Positions 34,301-42,600 of a stretch of 59,364 nucleotides of DNA are shown here, one piece after another. Positions within the stretch are counted from its first letter, which is position 1; the number at the start of each line of letters is the position of its first letter. A model generated the notes under the pieces. That model was not told where the DNA came from and ran no database searches. It saw only the letters and a program-made list of their open reading frames with translations. The stretch is from Chloroflexi bacterium 54-19 (GTDB lineage Bacteria > Chloroflexota > Chloroflexia > Chloroheliales > Chloroheliaceae), in NCBI GenBank assembly GCA_001898225.1, contig MKTJ01000085.1, positions 1 through 59,364 on the forward strand, in the 5' to 3' direction. Made by a program: the position numbers and the translations under genes.

Positions 34301-34643
34301 GCCGCAAGAACGCTTCGGACTGTAACTCGTTGACGTTCTGGTCAAGCAGGGCTTCGAAGCCCTGGCCAAACCCGATAAAAGCGCGCCGGACGGATTGCAA
34401 CAGGTAGCGACAGAAGACCGCCGGGTCGCGATCGGTTTCCTCGAGGGTATACCAGGCCAGGTGGGTCGGGGTAGTGCGGGCGAAATCGAGGAGCAGGCTG
34501 GTCTTGCCATAGCCGGTAGGCGCGGAAATAACCAGAAGGTTTTGGGTATATACCAACTCAAGGGCTTCCTGCAGGCGCGGCCTGTGTAGTAGGGCCTGTG
34601 ATTGCGGCGGGGTTATTTTGGTTATTAGAATGGAACTATCCAT
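31332..34643 (-). CDS. Large MalT/LuxR-type NTPase regulator with BTAD output
   Basis: 1103 residues. An N-terminal STAND-type ATPase (about 1-330) has Walker A APTGYGKTS near 41-49 and Walker B LLVLDDF. A long TPR superhelix follows (about 400-830). The C-terminus has an OmpR-like winged helix (about 850-940) and a BTAD domain (about 945-1103, ALQLYRRDYLDQLYSNWVIERQRY). The order, ATPase, TPR, winged helix and BTAD, is like large AfsR/MalT hybrids common in Chloroflexota. They usually sense a ligand through ATPase-TPR. A 13-bp inverted repeat lies 80 nt upstream and could be autoregulatory. The start at 34643 is preferred to 34703 because the family begins near ITKITPP. Possible targets are the adjacent peptide operon and exporter. 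Confidence 0.85.
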   Translation of the reverse strand: MDSSILITKITPPQSQALLHRPRLQEALELVYTQNLLVISAPTGYGKTSLLLDFARTTPTHLAWYTLEETDRDPAVFCRYLLQSVRRAFIGFGQGFEALLDQNVNELQSEAFLRRMADEFAHELELLQVHTTKPAFQMLLVLDDFQFAESQRVSWFLQRLIGILPGFVHLIIASRTQPKNLMLVRLLAKQKVSFLSPQELAFTEEEIGQLLAKFYDIEQPEKLAATLAGYSEGWITAIILLLNAQGSTRLNWAARNQVELRPTELGFEALFDYLALEVFENLEPGLQNFLVKSAVLTWLTPENCANLWDEQNRAAVIERCRHYLHQLNSINLFITRHQLENGDLAYQYHNLFGRFLQAQLKKDFAEYRKTHYRAALVEQEAGNNVEAVRHLGEAGEPLKAISLLNEIAQSLYAAGRTGLLAELLEQLPQVEQEDFPHLLNVKARLLLEQGDNQAALKKYSQAVEAYEKARLFDWAAKATADKAQLLLRMGQFWEAQAESHRVITNSARLMQTDQGKQAVASARLAAGVVAIEQSRGIDAEKNLREAVDLYRELGDTFRLAVIDTYFGHLYHHQGRMVKSTIYYERSLHEFIRNGNRSREAYSRTNLANNYYIQHRYQPAEEMLQEALALTAELKDQYLSLFLQNILANIFRDTSRYSKAMHHYEEALKLARQGQVRKMELIILHDRATSHILQSHFDEAVSQIQYTLELTAEYSLPNQAGYSYRNQAWLEYCHRAYRRSLLASEKALVIFEESNSPLEQASVLLSQAATWHALLEQRKALAALNHALEVAEDLGFEPFLPFELRWANRLLEFAAGRKVTPLVESFLRRHGFISNLELPPQIQIGDYMEARPVLAVARPAPTRFEEEFQAPTGGLTIFGLDGGRVWRGGEEIKHWRNAKSREALFYILEHASCSRDELIDALFEDDEEIDTTHALHNILFLLRKSIAPVELKLQAQRYFLKGEVWYDAKKFTTEVTAALASRELQPERLAAALQLYRRDYLDQLYSNWVIERQRYLLELYLKGLKRLAEYHQGTRDYAQAVLLWKQILLKDPYNEEAYRAEITCLLALNNKPEALRQYTQCVKALEELDLQPSLETRSLLQKLA

Positions 34644-34722
34644 CGCTTCGCACTTAACGCGTGCCCCGCCTCTGTTACAGGGACGCCTGCTTTTAACCCA
34701 CACAAATAAATTGTGTATATAC

Positions 34723-34758
34723 TATTATATCTTAAAGTATAGTCGTTAAGATATAATA
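34723..34758. promoter_or_regulatory. 13-bp inverted repeat upstream of the BTAD regulator
   Basis: TATTATATCTTAA at 34723-34735 and its exact complement at 34746-34758, separated by 10 nt. It overlaps a possible minus-strand -10 (TATAAT at 34724-34729), so it suits an operator that blocks or recruits polymerase. Confidence 0.55.
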
Positions 34759-34768
34759 AGTACTGCCA

Positions 34769-34784
34769 TTATATTATAATATAA
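34769..34784. promoter_or_regulatory. 16-bp perfect AT palindrome
   Basis: TTATATTATAATATAA, 10 nt beyond the 13-bp inverted repeat. All-AT palindromes can arise by chance in such sequence, so this is weaker evidence than its neighbour. Confidence 0.3.
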
Positions 34785-34859
34785 CCCAAAATTGTTAAAA
34801 TACCCGCGAGAAATAAGCCAAAGTGACCACCTCTTTATTCGGTTTTGCTAAGTGATAGT

Positions 34860-35165
34860 TGTGGGAATAGCCGAATAGTTAAGGTTTTTAATTTTTGTTT
34901 GGAGGGCCGGTTAATTTGCAGGGCCTGGTAGGATGCAAAACCATAAGGCAAACAGGCCCTTTTGTGCGGCCACCGCGACCTTTTTCAGTTCGAGCAGTCC
35001 TTTTTATTCTTCTACAGAAAATTTTACTTCAAGTTAACGCTTTTATTTTTGGGTTTTCCGGGTGGGTCAATCTTGAGCAGCGGCTAACCCTGGAAAACGG
35101 GTCGGATGGAAACCAGTCAAGGAAAGACCGGAAGTAAGTCCACGTTCCTGGTCTTTTCTATTTTT
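34860..35165 (+). other. Structured intergenic region, possible small RNA
   Basis: No gene is seen in 34785-35243. On the plus strand three stems occur in series: AGGGCCTG with CAGGCCCT followed by TTTT (about 34919-34962), GTTTTCCGGGT with ACCC-T-GGAAAAC (about 35053-35099), and AAAGACC-GGAA with TTCC-T-GGTCTTT followed by TCTATTTTT (35123-35165). The last looks like an intrinsic terminator, yet no plus-strand gene precedes it. I do not recognise a known riboswitch, 6S or SRP RNA signature. Confidence 0.4.
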
Positions 35166-35243
35166 GCGAGAAACTTTTAGCGTTTGTAAGAACCCCAAAT
35201 TCGTAAAAATTTAACAGAAAACCACCAAAAATACGTATCATTT

Positions 35244-35573
35244 TCAAGATAAAAATCTAATGGCTTCCTGCTGGGTTTCAAAAATGGTAAAAAGGTCTAA
35301 AAAGCCGGTAATTGCCATAGAATCTTTGATTTGTTCGGGCAGGCTGGCAAGTACCATATTCCCGCTATAAGGCACCTGACGGCGCAAAGTCAGCAGGAAC
35401 CGCAATCCATTCCCGGACATTGCGCTGACCCGGCTAAAATCTAGCACCAGGCGGCAATCATCCTTTATCAAGGGAAGAATTTTTTCCTGGGCAACTGCAG
35501 CGGCTTTGCTATCGACCTCACCGCTCAGTTCGGCCAGTGTTACTTTGCCTGCTTCTTTCACATAAATATCCAT
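35244..35573 (-). CDS. STAS-domain anti-anti-sigma-like protein
   Basis: 109 residues, a single STAS domain as in SpoIIAA/RsbV. LVLDFSRVSAMSGNGLRFLLTLRR carries the usual D-x-S-x-V...S-x-G-L-R block, with the phosphorylatable serine in MSGNG. Such proteins bind a kinase anti-sigma factor and free a sigma factor when unphosphorylated. No anti-sigma kinase or sigma gene is adjacent. The ribosome-binding site is weak. Confidence 0.88.
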   Translation of the reverse strand: MDIYVKEAGKVTLAELSGEVDSKAAAVAQEKILPLIKDDCRLVLDFSRVSAMSGNGLRFLLTLRRQVPYSGNMVLASLPEQIKDSMAITGFLDLFTIFETQQEAIRFLS

Positions 35574-35875
35574 GGCGAATCGGGTAGCCGATTATCCTCC
35601 ATCCAGCCGGGGTTGGCTGTTCACCGGTCTGGTCAATATTAACCATTTTATTGTAATTCAAGTATAATTTATTCGAGGGCCAGGCGCAACGGTCAGTTTT
35701 GTGCTTTTAGAATAAGATTTATTAAGTTTTGATTTACCGCCTGGCAAAGCTTTATTCCGGCTTAATACTTTCAAATTACCGGCCATATTTTGCCTCGCTC
35801 TCCCACAAAATTCTTGTCAGGGTTAAACAGCTATGCAATAATATTAGTAAGCAATCATTTAACTCAGGCCAAAAA

Positions 35876-36304
35876 ATGCACTCAAAATACCCGGTAGCCG
35901 TTCACATCTTTTTTCTGCGCGAAAACGAGGTTCTACTTGCCCGACGGCACCAGACCGGCTACGAGGATGGCAACTATAGCGTGGTAGCGGGCCACCTTGA
36001 AGCCGGGGAGACGCTTACCCAGGCGGCCATCCGGGAGGCAAACGAGGAGGCCGGGGTAATTCTGCGGCCCCAGGATTTAGAGATGGCCGGGGTAATGCAC
36101 CGCCGGGCCGGAGACGAGCGAGTTGATTTCTTTATGGTGGCGCGCACCTGGGAAGGCTCTATAAGCAACCGGGAGCCGGAAAAATGTAGCGAACTTGGCT
36201 GGTTCTCGCTGGAAGCTCTACCCGCCAATTTGATTCCTTACGTACGGCAAGCTCTTTCCAACTATTTCGAGGGCAAATGGTTTCAGGAATACGGTTGGAT
36301 CTGA
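35876..36304 (+). CDS. Nudix hydrolase
   Basis: 142 residues. The Nudix box is complete: G-HLEAG-E-TLTQAAI-REANEEAGV (near residues 40-62). It is a hydrolase of a nucleoside diphosphate linked to another group; the substrate is not readable. The frame extends upstream to 35729, but the ATG at 35876 gives the family's usual N-terminus (YPVAVHIFFLRENEVLLARR). Confidence 0.9.
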   Translation: MHSKYPVAVHIFFLRENEVLLARRHQTGYEDGNYSVVAGHLEAGETLTQAAIREANEEAGVILRPQDLEMAGVMHRRAGDERVDFFMVARTWEGSISNREPEKCSELGWFSLEALPANLIPYVRQALSNYFEGKWFQEYGWI

Positions 36305-36525
36305 AATTCTCAAATATGTGTCCTACCTCACATTTGGTTGGTTTCTTTTCCTATAAAATAGTTTAAGGCCAGGCTCCTTTCAGGCTAAATTGACCTATAA
36401 ATCGGTTTATAAAAGACAAGGGTCATTTTTCTATTGTGCTTTCCGTTTGAGCAATTTCTCTTAAACATTTTTGAAAGTTAATGTTGCGGTTGGTTTTCAA
36501 CGAGTAATAGCGGATAGAGCAGGTT

Positions 36526-37353
36526 ATGTCACAAAAAATCTTTCGCCAGGCGGCCCTGGACAAACTGGCAACCCCTGAAGAACTAGATAAAATGATCCAG
36601 GTGACAAACCTGCGAGGTTGGATTGCCCTGGGCGGCTTGACCTTAATTGTGGTGGCAGCCCTGGCCTGGAGCATTTTGGGGAGTCTGCCGACGGTCGTAA
36701 AAGCCGGGGGCGTCCTTATTCGCCAGGACGGTATCCAGGATATTGTCCTTCCAAACGGCGGCCTAATCACAAATCTAACCCTCCAACCAGGCGACCAGGT
36801 CAACCAGGGACAGGTTATCGCCCAGGTTAAAGATGATAACGGTGTAACCCAACCCCTCACCAGCCCCTTTACCGGGACCGTCCTCGAAGTCCTCGTCTCG
36901 AATAACACCCCGGTCAAACCGGAAGGCACCGTTGTCCGTATCGAGCAGGATAACAAACCCCTGAAATCTATTTTGCTGTTATCGCTGGCGGACGGCAAAC
37001 AAATCAAGCCCGGTACCAGGGTCCAACTTTCCCCCACCACCGTCCAATCCGAAGAATTCGGCCAGTTGCTGGGGACGGTTTCGTTTGTGTCGCAATTGCC
37101 GGTGTCGGCGGATAGCCTCTTAAACCAGCTAAAAAGTCCCGAACTGGTAGCGGCCCTGAGTGGCGGGGCCCCTGCTATCGAGGTGGACGTGACCCTTGAC
37201 GCCGACCCTTCGACACCCAGCGGGTTGAAGTGGACTACCCCCAATGGCCCACCTTTCAAACTATCCAACGGCACGCTCTGTACCGCCAACCTCGTAGTCG
37301 GGGAGCAGCGTCCGCTCGATCTGGTGCTGCCGGTATTTAAGGGTGGGAGTTAA
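36526..37353 (+). CDS. NHLP-type secretion protein (HlyD-like membrane fusion protein)
   Basis: 275 residues. It has a cytosolic N-terminus with LDKLATPEELDKMIQV, typical of the NHLP bacteriocin secretion family, one membrane helix (about 33-52), and an HlyD-like barrel/lipoyl region (GGVLIRQDGIQDIVLPNGGLI, TSPFTGTVLEVLV). It lacks long coiled-coil arms. It should act with the two ABC transporters that follow 3 nt and about 2.2 kb downstream. The three genes form one operon. Confidence 0.85.
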   Translation: MSQKIFRQAALDKLATPEELDKMIQVTNLRGWIALGGLTLIVVAALAWSILGSLPTVVKAGGVLIRQDGIQDIVLPNGGLITNLTLQPGDQVNQGQVIAQVKDDNGVTQPLTSPFTGTVLEVLVSNNTPVKPEGTVVRIEQDNKPLKSILLLSLADGKQIKPGTRVQLSPTTVQSEEFGQLLGTVSFVSQLPVSADSLLNQLKSPELVAALSGGAPAIEVDVTLDADPSTPSGLKWTTPNGPPFKLSNGTLCTANLVVGEQRPLDLVLPVFKGGS

Positions 37354-37356
37354 CCG

Positions 37357-39564
37357 ATGACGACCCAACAGGCAGTTAAAACCGCCGTCCCCAAACCGGT
37401 GTCAACCAAAGGTAAACGCCGGGTCAAGACCCCGACCGTCCTTCAGATGGAAGGCGCGGAATGTGGCGCGGCTTCGCTGGCTATCGTCCTCGGCTATTTC
37501 GGAAGGTTCGTCCCGCTCGAAGAACTCCGGGTAGCTTGCGGCGTTTCCAGGGACGGCAGCAAGGCCAGCAATATTCTGAAAGCGGCCCGCAAATACGGGC
37601 TTAGCGGGAAAGGGTATCGCAAGGAACCCGAGAGCTTACGGTCTTTGCCTCTGCCGATGATTGTCCACTGGCAGTTCAACCATTTCCTGGTAGTCGAGGG
37701 TTTTGGCAAAGACAAAGTTTACCTGAATAACCCGGCCAGCGGCCCCTATACCGTCACCGCCAAAGAGTTTGACGACTCGTTTACCGGGGTCGTGCTGGTG
37801 CTGGAAAAGACCGCCGAATTTACGCGAGGCGGCGCCAAGTTTAATACTATCGCCTCGCTGCGGACCCGGTTGACCGGGTCCCAGAAGGCCCTGCTCTACG
37901 TGGTGCTGGCCGGGTTGAGCCTGGTCGTGCCGGGGCTGATTATACCGAGCTTTATCCGTATTTTCGTAGACTTTTACCTCGTCCGCCAGCTTAAAGACTG
38001 GCTCTTTCCCCTGCTAATCGGCATGGCCTTTACGGCAATTTTGCGCGGGCTCCTGACCTATTTGCGCGAATATTTCCTGCTGCGGCTCGAAACCAAGCTT
38101 TCAGCCAGCATGTCGGGCAAATTCTTCTGGCACGCCCTCCGGTTGCCGATGGAATATTATTACCAGCGTTTCGCCGGGGAACTGGGCGGGCGGGTTGCTA
38201 TCAACGACCAGGTGGCCTCGCTCCTTTCCGGCAGGCTGGCTTCGACCATCCTCGATATTTTTACCATCATCTTTTACGCCATCCTGATGTTCCTCTACGA
38301 CCCACTTTTGACGGTAGTCGGAATTGTCTTTGCCGCCCTGAATATCGTGGCGTTGCGCTATGTGGCTCGCAAACTGGTCGACATAAACCAGCGTTTGCAG
38401 CAGGAGGCCGGTAAAATGGCCGGGGTCTCAATGTCAGGCCTCTTTATGATTGAAACGCTCAAGGCGGTCGGGCGCGAATCGGACTTCTTTGCGCGCTGGG
38501 CCGGGCACCAGGCCAAGATTAACCGGGCCGAGCAGGAAATAGGGTTGTATACTCAGTTTCTCACGGCGGTGCCGCCCCTTTTAACGGCCCTCAATACGGC
38601 GGTTATCCTGGCCCTGGGCAGTTTCCGGGTCATGGAGGGGCAATTAACCCTTGGGTTGCTGGTGGCTTTCCAGACTTTGATGGCAAGCTTTTTGGCCCCG
38701 GTCAACTCGCTGGTGAACCTGGGCGCGGCCTTGCAGGAGATGGAAGGCGGTCTTAAGCGGCTGGATGATGTCCTGAGTAACCGGCAAGACCCCCTGTTAC
38801 AGACGGACGAGGAAACCAGCGAGATTTCGCGACGGTTGCCCAAGTTGAGCGGTTTGCTCGAAATTAAAAATATCAGTTTTGGCTATAGCAAGCTGGCCCC
38901 GCCCCTGATTGAGGATTTCAACCTGACTCTGAAACCGGGCAGCCGGGTGGCCCTGGTCGGCGGGAGCGGGAGCGGCAAATCAACGATCGCCAAGCTGGTT
39001 TCGGGCCTTTTCGACCCCTGGCAGGGCGAGATACTTTTTGACGGCAAGCCCCGCCACGCCCTGCCGCGTACCACCTTGACTAATTCGCTGGCGGTGGTGG
39101 ACCAGGATATTTTTCTTTTTGAGGGGACCGTCCGCGAAAACCTGACGATGTGGGATTCAACTATCCCGGAGCAACAGGTTATCCAGGCCGCCCGTGACGC
39201 TTCAATTCACGACGAGGTGGCGGCCCGCTCCGGCGGTTATCATAGCCGGGTCGCTGAGGAAGGGAGCAACTTTAGCGGTGGGCAGCGCCAGCGCCTTGAA
39301 ATCGCCCGCGCCCTGACCGGCGACCCCGCCCTGGTGGTGCTGGACGAGGCGACCAGCGCCCTTGACCCGATTACCGAGAAAATGATTGACGAAAATCTGC
39401 GGCGGCGCGGTTGCACTTGTCTGATAATCGCCCACCGCCTCAGCACTATCCGCGATTGTGACGAGATTATCGTGATGGAGAGCGGTAAAATCGTCCAGCG
39501 CGGCACCCACCTGGAATTGCGCGACACCGAGGGCGTTTACAACCAGTTGATGGCAACCAGTTAA
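37357..39564 (+). CDS. NHLP-type peptide exporter: C39 peptidase, permease and ATPase
   Basis: 735 residues. An N-terminal C39 peptidase (about 22-150) has the catalytic C36 in QMEGAECGAAS and H109 in HWQFNHF. The third position reads NNPASG, with Asn125 where many C39 enzymes have Asp. A six-helix permease (about 160-480) and an ABC ATPase (about 500-735) follow, with Walker A GSGSGKST, signature FSGGQRQR and Walker B LVVLDEATSALD. It should cut a double-glycine-type leader and export the core peptide. It starts 3 nt after the HlyD-like gene. Confidence 0.9.
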   Translation: MTTQQAVKTAVPKPVSTKGKRRVKTPTVLQMEGAECGAASLAIVLGYFGRFVPLEELRVACGVSRDGSKASNILKAARKYGLSGKGYRKEPESLRSLPLPMIVHWQFNHFLVVEGFGKDKVYLNNPASGPYTVTAKEFDDSFTGVVLVLEKTAEFTRGGAKFNTIASLRTRLTGSQKALLYVVLAGLSLVVPGLIIPSFIRIFVDFYLVRQLKDWLFPLLIGMAFTAILRGLLTYLREYFLLRLETKLSASMSGKFFWHALRLPMEYYYQRFAGELGGRVAINDQVASLLSGRLASTILDIFTIIFYAILMFLYDPLLTVVGIVFAALNIVALRYVARKLVDINQRLQQEAGKMAGVSMSGLFMIETLKAVGRESDFFARWAGHQAKINRAEQEIGLYTQFLTAVPPLLTALNTAVILALGSFRVMEGQLTLGLLVAFQTLMASFLAPVNSLVNLGAALQEMEGGLKRLDDVLSNRQDPLLQTDEETSEISRRLPKLSGLLEIKNISFGYSKLAPPLIEDFNLTLKPGSRVALVGGSGSGKSTIAKLVSGLFDPWQGEILFDGKPRHALPRTTLTNSLAVVDQDIFLFEGTVRENLTMWDSTIPEQQVIQAARDASIHDEVAARSGGYHSRVAEEGSNFSGGQRQRLEIARALTGDPALVVLDEATSALDPITEKMIDENLRRRGCTCLIIAHRLSTIRDCDEIIVMESGKIVQRGTHLELRDTEGVYNQLMATS

Positions 39565-39619
39565 GCAATCAGTTGATTTTTAGTTGCAACCCCGGTTTTA
39601 TAACCGGCCAGGCTAAATT

Positions 39620-42600
39620 ATGGCGACGATAACCCGGTCCGGCGGCGAAGACCTTTCCGCCGCTACCACTCGACCCCATTTGTATATTATGAACGGCCTG
39701 TCCCGTCACCCGGTGGTGCCGCTCGATTTTGGACGCCTCAAAGTTACCCCGTTGGTGTTGGGTCGCAGCCCCCAGGAGGCCGAAGTGGTTTTGCCCAGCC
39801 CGCGCCACTCGGTCTCGCGGCGGCACGCCTTTATTTCCTACCGCTCGGACGACGAACTGGCGATTCTCTCCGATGCCGGGTCGGTCAACGGGACCCGCCT
39901 GAACGGCCAGTTTATCGCCGGGCCGACCCCGCTTTTACCCGGCGACATCATAAGTTGTGGGGACGTCGATGTATTGTTTGTGGTGCCGTTCGTGACCGCA
40001 ATACCCCTGCGGCGTCCACCTAACCTCCCGCCCCGCCAGCTTCTCGAAGATGTCGAGCCAGGGATGGCTCGCCTGGAAGTTATCGCCACCAAAATTCCTT
40101 CACTGCGGGTGGGGTCTTTCTGCCGTCTGACCCCGCGCCACCAGTTTACGATTGGCCGCCAGACCGGGAGCGACTTCCGGCTGATTGAAGACGGCGAAGA
40201 AGCCCGTTTTATCAGCCGCCGCCAGGCCGAGATTCGGTGGGACGGCGCGAATTACCAGTTGCGCGACCCCGGCGCTTCTAACCCGACCATTTTTAACGGG
40301 CGCCCCCTGGTGGCTCCCAGCGTCCTCAAAGAGGGCGACCGCTTCCAGATTGGCTCGACGCTCTTGCGGTTCAGGGCCGCTCGCACCCCTTTGACCGGAG
40401 GCCCTACGGCTCGCCCGGAAAGCAGTCCGACCGGCCCCGCCCCGGTCTTAACCTACGCCGCTCGCTGGATGCTGCACCTGGGCCCTCGCAGTGTGCGTCT
40501 GCCGGTGGACCGGCCCATCCTGGTGGGCCGCTCGAAAGAGGCTGACCTGCGCCTGCAAGACCCCTCGGTTTCCCGGCAGAACACGGTAATCCAGTTCGAC
40601 CCGGATAGCCGCCGTTTTCTACTTTTCGACCAGGGCTCGGCCAACGGAACCCTGGTAAACGGTCTCGCGGTCGAGCCGGGCCATCCTCTGCAACCGGGCG
40701 ACCGCCTGGGTATCGGTGAATTTGAATTCATCTTCGAGGAATGGTTGCCCGCCCGCCTGGCCGCCGAGTCGGTCGTGCCGCTCAGTGGGCCGGTCGCCCT
40801 TCAGCTTGAAATCGGGCCGGAAGGTCACCTGGTTGCCGCCGGGACGCCCAATGTTTTACCCGAAGGCTCTATCGTGGCCGGGACGCCACCCCTGGCCGCC
40901 CGTTCGGAGTTTTTGTCGTCCCTGGTGCAAGCCCAGGCCGCGCAGGAAGACCTCGACCTCGATGTTCACGAAATCGCCGGTAAGACGCTGGACGAACTGC
41001 TGGTCAGTCACGGGATTGCCATGCAGGTTGGCGGCAACCAGCCATTTTTGCTGGACGACCCGACCAGTTTCTGGTTGGTCCGCTCCGGTAAAGTCGAGAC
41101 ATTCGCGGTCCAGGTCAAGGCCGGGCAACCCGCCGCCGCCCGCCACCACGTGTGCAGCTTTGGCCCCGGTGAGGCCCTTTTCGGTCTCGACTCAAACCGT
41201 TACGGTGAAGGTCTGGGCTTGCTGGCGGTGGCGCTGGTCAGCACCGAACTGGTCAAAGTACCTGTATCGTGGCTGCGCCGCCTGGCCCGTAACGGCATAT
41301 TCAACCTGGAAATCACCGGGCTGCTGGCCCTCTGGCTGGAAGCTCTTTCGAAGGATATTACCAAAGAAGCCCTTGCCAACCGGACCGAGGTCTTGCTCGA
41401 CCCCAACGTTGAAGCGGCCCTCGACCCCCGCCAGACCGCCAGCCCGCGCAAAGAGGGGGTCTGGGTCAAACCCATCGAAGGCGAAACGCTGTTCCTGGGC
41501 GAAGAAGACATGGCCTCGCCCTATGACGACGCCCTCTTTCCCCTCTATGGCGTTACCTGGCTGCAAGCCCTCACCGGCACCCGCCTGGTGACCTACAGCG
41601 CCCTCTCCGCGATTGAACAGCCGGGTTTCTGGCCGGGCCTGGATTTGTTCTATGAGCTATTCTTCCGGGTCAAGTTCACTAATATTCGCCTGGCGACTTA
41701 TGACGAAATCAACCGGCTCCGCAAACGGGCCGAGTTCGACCGGGCCGCCGGGCAACGCGCCCTCGAAGACCTCGTTTCGATAATGCAGCCGGACCAGGAA
41801 CGGGGTTCCATACCTACCGGCGAGAAGACCGATTTGCTCCTGGAGGCCTGTAAACTGGTCGGGGCCTACCAGGGCATTGACATACGTAAATCTGCCGTTG
41901 TTAGCGAAGACTCTGATTCGCGGCGTAACGCCCTGGAAGACATTGCTAACAATTCCCGGATGCGGACCAGGGAAATTACCCTTGACCCGAAGTGGTGGCG
42001 GCAGGATAGCGGGCCGATGCTAGGGTCGTTAATTAGCGAAGGGGAGTTTGTTCCGGTGGCCCTCCTCCCCACTTCGCCGCAATCGTACGAGGTCATCAAC
42101 CCGCAGGACGGCTCCCGGCAGCCTGTCAACCCGGCCCTGTCGGAACAACTTTCGCCGAAAGCCTACATCTTTTACCGCTCTTTCCCGGATAAGGCGGTTA
42201 AAGTCCGCGACCTGGTGCGGTTCGGGTTCAGGGGCACTCGCAAGGATTTGCTGGCGACCCTGGCCCTGGGCATAGCCGGGGGCCTGCTCAACCTGGCGGT
42301 GCCGGTCATTACCGGCCTAACCTTCGATACTATTATCCCTTCGAATAACGAGGGTTTTTTGTGGCAAATCCTGCTGGCTTTGATAGTCGTCGCGGTTTCG
42401 ATTATGACTTTCGAGATAACCAAGGGTATCGCGATTATGCGCCTGGAAAGCCGCCTGGACCTTTCTATCCAGGCGGGGGTCTGGAACCGCTTGCTCAGCC
42501 TGCCCGCGCCTTTCTTCCGCCAGTATTCGGTCGGTGACCTGGCGAACCGGGCCAACGGCATCGAGTCTATTCGGGCGCTTTTTAGCGGCAGTGTCATAAC

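Noticed and set aside
34970..35010. GTTCGAGC, resembling a tRNA T-loop
   Set aside because: No pairing T-stem, anticodon arm or acceptor stem around it.
35110..35165. GACCGGAAGTAAG, resembling the SRP RNA GGAA loop
   Set aside because: The conserved flanks of the SRP helix 8 motif are missing and the stem fits a terminator better.
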